DNA of 64,000 bases from Paroedura picta (taxonomy: Eukaryota > Chordata > Lepidosauria > Squamata > Gekkonidae). The stretch spans positions 67,385,434-67,449,433 of the forward strand of contig NC_135374.1 in assembly GCF_049243985.1 (NCBI RefSeq), written 5' to 3'. Both the position numbers and the translations under genes were made by a program. The notes under the pieces were generated by a model, which was not told the origin of the DNA, searched no databases, and saw only the letters and a list, made by a program, of their open reading frames with translations. Positions 1 to 11,576 of the stretch are shown piece after piece; position 1 is the first letter of the stretch, and every line of letters starts with the position of its first letter.

Positions 1-429
1 GCAAAATCCAACCATGGGGGGGGGGGGGATGGTAGATGTTGAGATGGATACTTAATTCTTTCATCCCATACTGTTTTTCTGACAGAAACTCTCTCCCCTA
101 AACAGCTCGTTGTCCCATTGTGGAAGAGAGATACTGTACAGGTGCCTGTCCTCCCCCACAACAGGGGTAAAACAGTTGTGGGGCAAGTTCTGTTAGAGAA
201 ACAGTGTGGGAGGCAGTTAAAAACCTTACTCCACAGCGCCACAATCCATGTCTGTATTGGGATTCCTATGCTGCTTATTGTAGTAAAACTATACTTCTGA
301 GAATCTGATCACATAGGTTGCTGTTGAGTTGAAACTGTTGTTTAGTTGAAACACTTGAGGCCTACTGCACAGGGTTGTTGTGCAGATGAAACAAGAAACA
401 AAAGAACCTCTGCAACAGCATCCAGTTTC

Positions 430-1040
430 TGGTGCTGAATGCAGTTGCTAGGGTCCTCACTGGTTCATCTTGGAGGACCTTCATCCAGCCTGTGCTGAGG
501 CAGCTGCATTGGTTACCAGTTATGGCCTGGATGAAGTTCAAGGTTTTAGTTTTGACTTTAAAGGCCATTCGCGGCTTGGGCCCTGCCTATCTGAGGGACC
601 ACTTATCTCCTTATGCTTCCCACAGGGTTCTTTGCTCTGCAGGTACTAATCTGTTAGTGGTCTCTGGCCCTAGAGAGAGATGCCCAGGCTCGACCTGGAC
701 CAGGGCCTTTTTGATCCTGGCTCTGACCTGGTGGACTTAGCTCCCAGGAGAGCTGATGGCCCTGACAGAGCTGTCAAAGTCCCACAGGGCCTGTAAAATG
801 GAGCTCTTCTGCCAGGTCTTCAGGTCTGTTAAGATCAATGGGTCCCCTCAGGCTACACCATTCCATCTGACGAACCTCTTCGTGGACAGCTGTTGGGAGG
901 CTGGAGGATTTTTCCTTCTACCATCTTGTGTTTGTGATTTTTATAGTTTTAGGGTTTTTATGGGATTTTATGGGGTGTTATCTTATGATCCGCCTTGAGT
1001 CCCAGGAGGAAGGCAGACTATAAATAGAATAAATAAATAC
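430..1040 (+). repeat. CR1/L3-type LINE 3'-end fragment
   Basis: The stretch reads like the terminal part of a squamate CR1-clade LINE: a diagnostic segment around 505-590 (CAGCTGCATTGGTTACCAG, then TTTAAAGGCCATTCG and GGCTTGGGCCCTGCC), a degraded 3' UTR, and an A/T-rich end near 1020-1040 with AATAAATAAA repeats. Short open frames inside it are remnants of the LINE, not host genes. It is 5'-truncated, as is usual for LINE copies. The family name is from memory of similar reptile repeats. Confidence 0.7.
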
Positions 1041-1609
1041 ATATATATACAATAATTACCTCAATGATCTTTATGTTTTTCTTGCTATTTTCTTGCTGTT
1101 TTAGTCTCACCACAAAACTTACCTAATGACAGTGAACCTGAAGCCTTTACACATTGCCCTAATATCATCTTGTAACTCATGGGAAGGTTTACAGAGTACT
1201 AAACCAGCCTGGTTCCTCAGAATCATAAGATGCTGTGTGTCAGATAGGGCCTGTCGCAGGAGGCTGCAAAGCCTTGCAGTGGGGAAGAGCCTCACCTTCC
1301 TTTGGAATGGCCCTCACCAGTATCTCCTCCACCTGGTAGTCCCCATAACCTCATCTTTCCCCTCTTCCTCTCCTTTCCAACTGCCCACTTTTTATCTGAC
1401 TCCCCTTCAGTTGTTGTATTTCTACATCTCATTGAGGAAAAACAGTTCATAGGGTTAAAATTTACATTTAAAATCTAAGAAATAACCTATAGTTCCCTTC
1501 TCTTCATGAAGAATTATAGTACCAGAATTTCCTTATATTCCTAATATTTTGCATATAGGCTGTACTAACTTTGTTTTTTTAATTTAGGAGATAATATAAA
1601 CCTTAGTAT

Positions 1610-1710
1610 TCATAACATAGATCCACTTTTCCCTGTCCCATTCATAATAGAGATCCCCTGTCCCTTCCATAATAGATCCACTTTCCCCTTTCCCTTTCAT
1701 AATAGAGATC
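1610..1710 (+). repeat. Degenerate minisatellite, about 25-35 bp units
   Basis: Three to four imperfect units built on ATAATAGAGATC alternating with CCCTGTCCC/CCCTTTCCC occur in tandem. Unit lengths vary, so it is an old, decayed array. Confidence 0.55.
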
Positions 1711-2352
1711 TCATTCCTTTGTCTATTTTTCATTAAGGCCATTACACCAAACCATCACACCTATAATTTGGCAGCAAAAAGAAGGTTGTTCACAACCACC
1801 AGGTAATGTATAGATTATAAACAGGCAAGGGACAACAGTTACCTTCACTGTAGTTCTTAGGTGACTGATTCTAAACTGTAACAAGATCACTGTAAAAGTT
1901 TCTTTGAAAGCTTTTTATTTATTTCTAGCTCTGCAAAAAAGTCTGAAAGACTGAATCAGCAGATGACTGATTTTATAGTAGTTTTGTTTGATTCAAATTG
2001 AATTAAATAAAGTTTTTGCTAGTAATTCCACAGAGGCATTTCTGAACAGAGAATCTCACCATTAGTCTTCCTCCAAGTCATCCTATGCTATCCACACCAT
2101 AGCTTCAACACCTTATATTGTATCAATTTTTATTATCTATTACAATAATCCCTGCAACAGCATTTATGCATTTTCTACAAATCTTTTTCATGGACATACA
2201 GTTTATATTTTCCCTATGGATTTCATTTTGCTCATATCTGCCCAGCTATTCAAGATTAATTTGAGCTTTCTTTTATAATCTCTCCCATTTTTTGCCTCAG
2301 TCTGGACTTTGTGGACCATGAATTAAATATTATTGACACCTACCTTTTTTAG

Positions 2353-2505
2353 GGGGAGATGTCTATACCTTTGGTCTTGGCCAATATGGACAACTTGGAC
2401 AAGGTACATTTATTTTTGAAAGTTCTGAACCAAAGATTGTGGATCTGGGAAGGCATAAAATCTGCAACATAGCAAGTGGGGAAAATCACACAGCTTTGAT
2501 AACTG
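2353..2505 (+). CDS. RPGR: RPGR exon 8 equivalent (RCC1-like propeller blade)
   Basis: 153 bp. The acceptor AG is at 2351-2352 and the donor at 2506 (G|GTATGT). Two bases complete a codon, then the exon reads [15 protein letters not shown]..., ending [10 protein letters not shown] with one base left over. This is one blade of the seven-bladed RCC1-like domain, the part of RPGR that binds RPGRIP1 and PDE6D. It is nearly identical to the human segment [13 protein letters not shown]...[10 protein letters not shown]; the human cysteine is serine here. Too short to start at a Met, it was found by homology and splice sites. Confidence 0.95.
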
Positions 2506-5205
2506 GTATGTATGCTGTCTACTTAGAATTTGTTCTAATATGTTGTTTGTATACTTTTTATATCATCATCATATAATATAATATCTATTATAAATCTGGA
2601 TTATTAAACAGAGAATTTTAGACCATGAGCAGCAGGAACTCATACCTACCCAGTCTCGAGTCTGCTCACCAGCATTCTTTGGCATCATTATGCAGAGAAA
2701 TATTATGCCTACATATTTGCATCTCCTTGATGTCCCACCCCTGAGAAGAGCTTTTCTCCTGGCACGAATGAATGCTTTCCCCTCAAAGGTCTTAGAGGGA
2801 AGATTCCACCATATCCCATACCATGCGAGACTCTGTCCGTGTGGTTCTGGTTGCCCTGACTCTGTCTCACACATTTTGTTAGATTGCCCCTTATATGAGC
2901 AGTGTCGGGATGACAGCTTTGTTGCTTTGCTGGGAAACAAGCCTTCTGTAAGTAAATCTATGACCTTGCAATTTCTGCTCTCTGACAAAGACCCAGAGAT
3001 AACCATTTTAGTTGCCAGAGTTTTAACTAAGATGCTTTTATAATATGCTGCCTACCTTGTATTTTATCTCTTATAGTTTATTTAATCATTTTAAGATCTG
3101 TTTGGTCATGTAACCCCATTTTATTATTTTGTTGAAATTTTTAAACCCTATTTTTATATGTCTTATACATTTTATGCCAATAAAAGGTTACTGACTGACT
3201 GATAAATCACTCACTTAAGAGAACTGTGTACAACTCATGCTGTTGAATGTGAAGTAAAGTTTTCTCCAAAACAATCAGGGCTGTCCCAAAATTCTGGTAG
3301 TGAATCACCTGGACCTTCCACCTAAACACCATGAAAAAAGAGGGGTTAATCTCTACAGGGGGCAGTGGCTCACATAGGCACCAACCATGTATCAAGATCC
3401 AGACTTCTGAGGAGCCTCCTAATGCTATGAAAGTAGGTGATCCTCTACATATCATGGGCTCACACTGTTTAGGGGTTTAGAAGCTAAGACCCAGGAACGG
3501 TGTAAGAATTCCTTTGTTGAGAAGGAGAGTGCGAAATTACTAATTGAGACTATCGTAGTCTATAAGAAGTTGATTGGGGAGGGTATGTTTTCATTTTTTT
3601 TCAGTGCCTGTCTAAATTGCACACTGGAAAAACTAGTTTCTTTAAGATCTCATAGTGCATGCATCTGTGATCCCAAGATTCAGAGATCCTAGGAAAATCA
3701 CCTTATGTTATAAAGTAGGGGGGAAATAGAGAATAGGAAGAAACCTTTGGGAGAAATTATTTAATTTAAAGGGATTATTTTAATGGTTTTCTAATTCTTG
3801 TTTTCATAAAACAGAAAAATGCAATTGTGTACTTTTGCAACAAGACATTAGAAATCCTTTGAAAAGTATCTTCTTTTGTGCCAAAACATTTTTTTCTAAA
3901 TTGAAGGAATTCATTTTTATTTTTTGTTTTGGCTTTGTATTGCAGCAATGAATAATTGCTCCAAAGTACCATAGAAACAATAAAAAAGCCACTCTTTCAC
4001 AATTTTCCACATTTTTCAAGAAACTATAGACTGGTTTTGAAGGGGCTTTGATTATTTTACAACACATGTGTTGTAGCATTCCTAATTTTCAGCATTGCAG
4101 AAATAGCCCTAAGATTTTAAATATTTTTTCCTTGAACTCCACAGATGTTGGGAAAATGGAGAGGAATGTTTGGTTCCCTTCCCCCCAGTTAATATTAATA
4201 TTCTTCTTCTCCAATGAAATTCAGTGGGCACATGATGGATTAAAACCCTAGATCAAAAATATTTGGAGGAATCTGCAGATCCCTAGTTATGGTTATGCTT
4301 GTGGTATTTCTACTGCAACCCCCTTCTGAGCAACTTCCAGTTGCCTTTTTAAATCCAATTTTGTTGTGAGCAGAGTGGTCTTCCTAAAGATTTAATTAAG
4401 TAGCTATTGAGTTTCTTTTTCATGATCCCACAAACTGTGGCATTAATATTTCCAGCTGCCTTGGGAAATCTGTTATTGAAAGTTTTGACCCTGTTTGCAA
4501 AGTGGCATTGAGGACTCCACAGTAAGGTTGGAACCATGGAAGTCTGGCTCCTAATTCTTACTGTAAGGAATGTTTTTGAGATTTCCAATTGAGCATATTA
4601 TGGATCTGTTTCTGTTGTTATGATTTCATACAATTCCCTCCTTTATTTTCCCTTACTTTTAATAAAAACTAGAAGGAAAGCCTGTTTTCAAAATGGGCTG
4701 TAGAAAGTTGAAGGAAGGGCAGAAGGACCCACAGAGTCAGGTAGGCTAGCCAGCAGGGCCTGGGAGAGTGGCATGGCCACTGCGGAGCAGGCCTGGATGA
4801 CCTCGCCTAGGAGTACAGCATGGCGGAGTGTACCCGACTGGTCTCCCCCAGCTCCCTGGCTTACCTCCTGCTGGCTCTTCCTCCTCATGCCAAATGCTGG
4901 GTAGTGGCATGGAGAAGGAGGAGGAGGAGGATGGGGGCGGCGAAGAGCCTCTGATTGGCCAGCTCCATTTTGGGGGCATGTCCCACAGTGAAGCTTGGTA
5001 CATTGTTGGGAAGTACACACACTCAATTATTATTATATATAGAAGATAGATACTATCTTATAAGTTGGAATACATGCTTTAGGATGGCTGCTGTTGGAAA
5101 TAAAGCAATTCCTTCTGCTAAAAGGTCTTAGGTTAGTTGGTGCTAAGATGTTTTGTCCAGTGCTATGTTCCATATAAGTGAAGGTGTTCCTTTCTCCACG
5201 CTTAG
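2506..5205 (+). other. RPGR: RPGR intron 8
   Basis: It contains a LINE 3' fragment (about 2690-3205) and a GC-rich block (about 4690-5010) with a short GAGGAGGAGG run near 4918. That block includes GCCTCTGATTGGCC, a motif also seen in the GC-rich repeat near 24940, so it is probably a decayed interspersed repeat. The remainder shows nothing recognisable. The intron ends in TTTCTCCACGCTTAG. Confidence 0.6.
2690..3205 (+). repeat. Non-LTR retrotransposon 3' fragment with TGACTGAC tail
   Basis: An open stretch (2690-3043) encodes a cysteine-rich C-terminal motif typical of non-LTR retrotransposon ORF2 ends (CPCGSGC...HILLDCPLY). An untranslated tail follows, ending ATGCCAATAAAAGGTTACTGACTGACTGA. 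The same tail occurs inverted at about 56850-56885, showing a dispersed family. The clade was not determined; the simple (TGAC)n tail suggests L2/R4-like relatives but this is uncertain. Confidence 0.65.
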
Positions 5206-5330
5206 AGAATGGCCTTATGTATACCTTTGGAGATGGACGGCATGGCAAGTTAGGACTTGGTGAAGAAAATTACATGAATCAGTTTTTACCTACATTATGT
5301 GCTAATTTTTTGAGGTTTACTGTACATTCG
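5206..5330 (+). CDS. RPGR: RPGR exon 9 equivalent (RCC1-like propeller blade)
   Basis: 125 bp. The acceptor is CTTAG at 5201-5205 and the donor G|GTAAGA at 5331. The first two bases complete the Glu codon left by the previous exon (G|AG), then [20 protein letters not shown]...[16 protein letters not shown]. This is the most conserved RCC1 repeat of RPGR and matches human [16 protein letters not shown] almost exactly. It ends in phase 0. A second AG two bases downstream (5206-5207) would break the frame, so it was rejected as acceptor. Confidence 0.96.
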
Positions 5331-7591
5331 GTAAGATTCGTTATTTTTCAAGCTTTGAAAAACTCCATATGCTTTATGCTATATTCAAAGGAACTCTGTT
5401 TAAAGTTTATACATCTGTTCTGCAATGTCATGTCCTTTAATTAAAGATGAGCAATGAAGAAATGTTAATTTCTTCTGATTACTAGTTTACTACTTCTGCT
5501 TAGATGGGAAACCAGATTTGTAGATGTTTCCATTTTCTGTGTGTGTGGACACAATGCTTCAATGTTTGTGCTGAAAACAGTTCAAAGGAATGGGCATATT
5601 TAAGAAAAATTATTGCTTTAGGTTTTTGATCTATGTTTTATTTTGGCTTTTAAAAATAATATTACATGTTAAAAACATGTTAAATAATATTACATGTTAA
5701 TATTACATGTTAATATTACATTATGGGTATGGAAAGAAAGACAGTGACGATGACTGTAATTTTTTTAAATCCTTTGCTTCAGACTCTATTTTTTTGTTCA
5801 ATCTCTCAGCTGCTTTAAGAGGTTCATTTCCATCATTCCACTGAAATGATTGTTGAAGGGAAACGTAACTTCCTTCTCAAAAGGGTTGCAAAGGCTTTGG
5901 CCTTCTCCCAATAGCTACAGGGGTGTCTGAGTTAGCCCTCCATCAACAAATTGTCAGGGAAAGGAACTACCAGAAAAATCAGTTTGGAGAGAGAGCCCTC
6001 CCATGCAGTTTAGAAAACAGGGAGAATGAACAGGGGACCTTCCATGAGTTAGGGTCAACTTCTTTGAGTCCTCAAAATGATCACAGGGTTGAACGGTCTT
6101 GGAGAGAACCATGGAAAACATCTGTCTACTTTCTTTAAGGGAGAGTACCAAAATGATTGGATATAAGCTGTGAGGTATTTGTGGGCTTTTTCACAGAACA
6201 GTCTCAACATTCTGCCAAATGTTGATACAGTAAGGGAAGTAGAGGCCCGCTGGCCACCTTTGGAAGTAATATTTGATGACTTCAGGCAGGTCACTGACTG
6301 AAGTGGGTAGGGCTAGCTTCAGTTAGGCTAACTACTTGACCACTAGATACTTGGCCTCATGACTTCTTAAAACAAGTGATGAGAGGATAATTCCCTCCAA
6401 GAATTATCAACCTCTCCCTTTCAATGTGAGAATTTCCAGAGTGGCTTAAAGAGGCAGTGGTCCACCCACTACTGAAAAAAATCACTGGATCCACAGGGCA
6501 TGGCTAACTTGCATTTAGTGTTTCTAGTGAAGGTGGTTGAAAGGGCCTTTGTGGACCAATTACTATCATACCTTGATAAAGCTTCAGTCTTAGACCCACT
6601 CTAGTCTGGCTTCTGGCCTGACCATGGGGTGGAAACGGGGCTGGCTGCTCTGATGGATGACCTCCAGAGACAGCTGGATCAGGGCTGGTTGTTATTGGAT
6701 CTTACAGCAGTGTCTAACATAGTCGATCATGAGATTCCGGCTCACCATGTTACCAATGCCGGAATACGGGGGGCAACCCTACAATGGCTGATCTCCTTTC
6801 TTTGGGGTCATAGACAGAGGGCTGCTGTCAGGGAGATACAATCTCACCAATAGCACCTCCAATGTGGGGTATCTTGTTGGTTGCTGTGAGAAACAATGCT
6901 GGACTTTCAGTGTGATTCAGCAGGACTCTTATATTTCTGTGTTCTCATGGGCACAGCAAAGGGTCGTCCCCTTTGAACAATACCACATACAATTGCTTCA
7001 GAGATAGAAGAAGGCTAAGAAGGCCCTCCACATCCTGTTAATAATCACTGTCAACTAAAATATTTGAACTTTATCTGATCTCAGTACTTCTGCCATGGAT
7101 TTCAAGTTATTAGGCTAAGGGCTAGTATTTGTACATTACTCTCCCCTACCTGCATGAGAGAACCTCGGATGGTTTCTTCTGGTAGTTCTGGTGGGTTGCA
7201 GGACACATCTGTAGCTCAGTCTAATTGCTTCTATGCCTTTAGCTTGGCCTGACACAGTTTAACCATTCATAATACGATCCTAGCTTAGCAAGAGAGAGAG
7301 GGCTTTCTAAAAAATAAAAGTCTTAACGATTTAAAAACTTCTTATTTTTAATCACATGCCTAGTTTCTTCTTTACTGACGCTTATGTTTATCATGTTGAC
7401 TTAGCTCAAAGTACTAGGCAGCTTTGCTTTTTAAATGACAAGCATTGTATGTGATGAAAGGTCATTGTCATGAATGTTATATGTCTGCAGCTAGTCCTCA
7501 AGAAAGATGCTGTCAGCTTTGTATGTCCCCCTGCCCCCCCCCGCTGTCATGTGGATGTGGGTTAATGAACTCAATTTTATTTGTGGAATAG
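5331..7591 (+). other. RPGR: RPGR intron 9
   Basis: It includes an AT-rich tandem of AATATTACATGTT units (about 5658-5723) and a fragment of a CR1/L2-type reverse transcriptase (about 6420-6890). The segment 7500-7550 has a short C-run. The rest is unremarkable. Confidence 0.6.
6420..6890 (+). repeat. CR1/L2-type LINE reverse-transcriptase fragment
   Basis: The frame at 6629-6853 reads WLLLDLTAVSNIVDHEI...GIRGATLQWLISFL, a decayed form of the RT block LLDLSAAFDTVDH...GIRG..L.WF.SFL typical of CR1/L2 LINEs. Flanking DNA (CTTGATAAAGCTTCAGTC upstream) fits the same element. It is dead and truncated at both ends. Confidence 0.75.
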
Positions 7592-7777
7592 GCTGCCTGT
7601 GGTGGTTGCCACATGCTGGTTTTTGCCACACCGAGGCCTAAAGACTCAGAAGAAATACGTGTGCCAGAATTAAATGAACATGGCTTATCTACTGTAGTTT
7701 CTGAATTGGGCAGAGATTCATTAGTAATAAACACCTTACATCGAACATTATCTGCACGTATGCGACGAAGAGAGAGG
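7592..7777 (+). CDS. RPGR: RPGR exon 10 equivalent (end of propeller, start of linker)
   Basis: 186 bp, 62 codons, phase 0 at both ends. The acceptor is AATAG at 7587-7591, with an unusually weak polypyrimidine tract; the donor is AGG|GTAAAT at 7778. It begins AACGGCHMLVFATPRP, closing the RCC1-like domain (human ACGGCHMVVFAAP), and ends TLHRTLSARMRRRER, near-identical to human LQRTLSARMRRRER. The middle (EIRVPELNEHGLSTVVSELG) is more variable. The RMRRRER stretch is a basic patch in the linker. Confidence 0.95.
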
Positions 7778-8342
7778 GTAAATCTTAATCTTTTTTCTTG
7801 GCCACTTTCTTATTCTCACCATGACTAAAATCCTCTAATTTCCTTTATCTTAGTTACTCATCTCTTATTTTTGCAACTTCTACAATTTGAGGGGGAAAAG
7901 AGGGGTGTTATTAGTTTCAACAAAGTGTTAACTGAGGAAGCAGAATATGGAGACATTTGAAACAAACAATTAGGCTTTAATTATAACCATAATTCTGTGG
8001 GATGATTAAATTGCACACTATTATGTGCCATGCTCTTATGTGCACATTGTCTGCTGGGCTGACCTTGCAATCACATCTGCCTGCCATGGTGGCCGTCATT
8101 CATGGCACTGGGTTTATTTGCATTAAAGTATGTCACAAGTTCAAGTGTAGACCATGAGTTGAGACAAAAACTCAGTGACACATGCTAGAAATCCCTGCTT
8201 CAGGCCACATATATTGCATGATGCTTTTACATACTAAGATCTGATTTCCAGACTGTTGGGTGATGACTACTCTTTGCTTTCCTTTATTTGTTTATTATCT
8301 TTACAATGACTTAAAGTTGCTCTGTTTTAAACCTTTAACAAG
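7778..8342 (+). other. RPGR: RPGR intron 10
   Basis: A short intron. Nothing recognisable was seen beyond the splice sites; an unclassified old repeat may lie around 7980-8160. Confidence 0.5.
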
Positions 8343-8529
8343 GAAAAATCACCCGAACAATTTAGTCGATTGGTACGAACACTTCCTCCTCTTGGAGACA
8401 GTTCCCTGAAGCCTGCACCTGGTGTCATCAACAGCACTTTCCCATTGGGTGGAGCCCCTGCAAACCTTCTAAACTCAGAGACAGCTAATGCAAATAAAGA
8501 TAATGAATCTGCTGTAGACTATGGAACAG
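8343..8529 (+). CDS. RPGR: RPGR exon 11 equivalent (linker)
   Basis: 187 bp. The acceptor AG is at 8341-8342 and the donor ACAG|GTGACC at 8530. It encodes EKSPEQFSRLVRTLPPLGDSS..., matching human RSPDSFSMRRTLPPIEGT at the conserved RTLPP core, followed by a poorly conserved segment ending VDYGTG. It begins in phase 0 and leaves one base. The region is predicted to be disordered and links the propeller to the acidic tail. Confidence 0.92.
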
Positions 8530-8899
8530 GTGACCATCTTTTTCCATCATGTTCTTCAAAATACTGTTGAACTTTATGAAGAAGAATCCTTATAGCTGCA
8601 ATAAAAATTGTTGCTAACAATTCAACCCACAGTATATTTGTTTAAGTACAAATTAGATGCTTACAGATAGATATGACAGAGGAACTGTTACGTAAAAGAT
8701 CTAAGGATCGCATTTAGCAGAATTATGAAAAAGGAACACGTTTTGGTTTCTAGACTAGGTTGAATATTGTAATGATGATAAACATTCCCTGTACTTCTTG
8801 AAACAAGACTTATCCTTGTGTTTCATCCTATGTGAATTTCCAGACTTCCTTTTTCACACCAAAATATTCCTTATGGTCCTCTGTTCCCTTTTAAAGCAG
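8530..8899 (+). other. RPGR: RPGR intron 11
   Basis: 370 bp intron with no repeat or gene seen. It ends in CTTTTAAAGCAG, and the following exon continues the split Gly codon. Confidence 0.6.
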
Positions 8900-8997
8900 G
8901 TGAGAAGGAGGAGAGTGAGGGTGAAGAGGGGAGTTCAGTAGATGATGACACAAATGAGGGCAGAAACCTTGGGGATACCACAGATGTCTTAAATCTG
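8900..8997 (+). CDS. RPGR: RPGR exon 12 equivalent (acidic linker)
   Basis: 98 bp. The acceptor is AAAGCAG (8893-8899) and the donor CTG|GTGAGC at 8998. It encodes GEKEESEGEEGSSVDDD...LGDTTDVLNL; the end aligns with human ESLGETTDILNM. The first two bases complete a Gly codon and the exon ends in phase 0. Confidence 0.9.
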
Positions 8998-10172
8998 GTG
9001 AGCTATCTACTTTTGATTATATATATCTTAAATAAAATGGTAAGACTGCCTTTCTGAAGTATGGTTGTTGTACAACATGAAATATCTTCCCTGCCCTATA
9101 GGTTTACACTGCATCTTAATGTGTGTGTGGCATCTCTTGGTACTGGAGGAAAGCATGTCATTGACCTTGGTTTTCCTTGACAGGGGGCTAACCCTGCCTT
9201 CTTTTTTCACCTCAGAACCACCATTGTTTCATCTGCTAAATCCTACTATCTGAATATTGAAAAAAAAATTAAGTCTTGTATAGTCTGACTTGTTTAACTT
9301 ATTCCAGGTGATGCATACTTTCCTCATTGTATGTATGTGCTTAGAATTGTGTTGGTGTTTTTTCTGACCGCTGTCCAATTCTTAACCCATTTTATTAATC
9401 AACAAAATTATGATAAAATACGGTCTTCTACAAAATAGTATTTTTTATTCTTTTCAACTAGCGATAGAGGCCATTACATGCTGAAAGGCCCATTGACCAG
9501 CCCTTCTCATTTTTTTTCGATTGAAAAACCCCTGAAACATTCTTCAGGCTTCGAGAAACTACAGAAGTGGCACGATTGTGCAAAATATGGTTGGGAAGCT
9601 TAACTGTGGGTGGGTCAATATGACCATGTCATCCAATAAATGTTTAACAAATTTTAAAATATTTATAAAAATAATTCCCACCGTAGAGTTTTTTGTGAGT
9701 TTTGTGCCTGGTGGAAGAGCTCCCGTTTGAAGGCCCTGCAGAACTGTGGGTTTGGGCTCTTGAAGCTGCCATATTCTGAATCAGCCTCTTAGTCCATCAA
9801 AATCAGTATTGGCTACTCAGGCTGGCAGTGGCTCTCCAAGGTCTCAAGCCAAAGCCAGATGTTAGCTAGCATTTATGTGAAGGGGTGGGGATGCACATAC
9901 AAGCATGCTGAGCTGCGAGGGTGGGAGAGAGCACCAGAGGATAGTTTATCGAGGCTGGGCACCAGGAGGAAACAGTACCTCTCGCCCCAAATCCACCTGG
10001 GTCCTTGGCTCCCCATCCCCTCCCCCATTTTGGGCTGCTGTGCTAAAGCCTAGGGAAGGATAAAACAGGCACGTTTGGAAAGTCCTGCTTAGTGTTGCTC
10101 TCATGAAAGTAAGTAAAATATTCTTTTGTTTTCAAAATGCTTTTGTTAACCACTCATATTGAAACATTTCAG
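8998..10172 (+). other. RPGR: RPGR intron 12
   Basis: It contains a decayed hAT-type element (about 9496-9700), directly followed by an antisense CR1-type fragment (about 9700-9765, GGAAGAGCTC...GGCCCTGCAGAACTG). A G/C-richer block at 9770-10080 is repeat-like but unclassified. Confidence 0.55.
9496..9700 (+). mobile_element. hAT-type non-autonomous element, 5' part
   Basis: It starts near CAGCCCTTCTCATTTTTTTTC and continues AAACCCCTGAAACATTCTTC and ATATGGTTGGGAAGC. A second copy of the same family is at 27888-28181, whose 3' end (AACCCTGGACGAGAAAGCCTG) resembles the inverse of this start. The two copies share ATATGGTTGGGAAGC and the AATATGACCAT/ACATGACCAT segment. The end of this copy is not resolved. 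Confidence 0.55.
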
Positions 10173-10238
10173 ACCCATGTGATGAAACTGGACCCCAGTG
10201 ACCAGTCGCTACAGTTAACTCCAGTTCAAAAGCAAAAG
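10173..10238 (+). CDS. RPGR: RPGR exon 13 equivalent (linker)
   Basis: 66 bp, 22 codons, phase 0 at both ends. The acceptor is CATTTCAG and the donor AAG|GTACTA at 10239. It encodes THVMKLDPSDQSLQLTPVQKQK, aligned over its whole length with human [22 protein letters not shown]. It is the last exon shared by both RPGR forms before the ORF15 exon. Confidence 0.95.
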
Positions 10239-11576
10239 GTACTATCAATTTACAAACATTATTTGTGGGAAAGAAGTGCCTGTTCTCTATAGGTAAATAC
10301 ACTGATTTGAAATAGTTTGTAGGCCAGCCAAGTCACTAGTTGCAGTTTTCTAAACAGCTGAATTCTAATTGTGTTTTCAATAAGAGTTGATAATAATAGA
10401 TGAGTTGACTCAGTAAAACTATATGCAGTGTTGTGTCAACAGTGTGATATTGCTTCCAAGATGAACCTAGAAATGACATCATGCTGCTTTATGATTCAGT
10501 GGAAATGCTAAGGTAAACCTTAGCTGTATGTTGTATCCTAGCATGGTGTGACATCACTTAGAGGGTTTGCCCCAGAAATGCCGTTCAACACAATAGCTCT
10601 CATTCATGCCTTTCCCCAATCTCTTGACAAGTACCAGCCATCAGCTGGAAGCCCTGTTTGGGTCTCTCTGGGCCTTTGATTCACGTACTGTGTTTATGGC
10701 ATTTTCACACACACACAAAAGTCACCCTTGTACTTCTTTCTTGAGAAAATGACACATTCACTATTCTTTTCAAGATTCCACCTGTACTGAAAGAAATAAA
10801 TTAAAATTCAGACAACTAAGTCTAATCAATTATTCAACAGAACTAGTATTTTCTATTGTTTCATTTCGGTTTTTATAGGCTCTAGTTTTCTTGTGTGATA
10901 AATACTGAAATTACAATTCTGTAAAATAATATTTGGAAATGGACCGTCCTGACTTGATTTAACAATAACAACAATGGCTTGCCGGGTTATCTCTTTGAAC
11001 ATTATGGTCCATTATGGAATTCTTTCCTGTTTTCAATAAAGTAAAAATAGACAAAACAGGAGATTCCTTATAAATAGATGCTGCCACACACTATTGTTTT
11101 ATTATATAGTTATAAAGTTCAAAGACAAAATTCTGTTAGCACCATTCTGTTTGGAAATCACATGATTAACAAGTACTACCCATGTCTAGGTGGTACCGGG
11201 CACTGCTTGTGGGAGCGGTTCTGCCTTCAGGTCATGCTTTTGCAATCTGGTGGGACACTGTGGATGCCAAATTTGGTGTGCCTTTAGTCTGATTCAGGAA
11301 GATCATCTTATGATCAGGTTTTCATTGTATATTAATAACAGAGCTAGGTGCATACTTTAAATGTACGTATTCCTATAGGAATATATTTACTATGGCAAAG
11401 AAGTCTGTTCTTTTATATTTCCTTTGAGTAGTGTATATTTAAGCTGTAACACCTGTCAAGTTATGCATCTTAACTTTACACATTCTGATTTGTTTACTTT
11501 CTTATGTTCTATCATTTTGTTTTTAATGCTGTCCTTTCTTTTTCTTTTTCCCCTTTTTGCTTCTGATATGGAATAG
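10239..11576 (+). other. RPGR: RPGR intron 13
   Basis: No separate counterpart of human exon 14 was recognised here; either it is too diverged to see or it is fused into the next exon. Only a short (CA)n run near 10708 stands out. A long pyrimidine tract (11530-11560) precedes the acceptor TAG at 11574-11576. Confidence 0.5.

Larger units (their letters stand above)
1..2352 (+). other. RPGR: RPGR intron (before exon 8), partial
   Basis: No exon was found here; the expected preceding exon, ending in a CGGEHT-like propeller motif, is not visible. The stretch holds a poly-G run near its start (about 16-28), a CR1-type LINE 3' fragment (about 430-1040) and a degenerate tandem repeat (about 1610-1710). 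A pyrimidine-rich tract and AG at 2351-2352 close the intron. The rest looks like ordinary AT-rich intron. Confidence 0.7.
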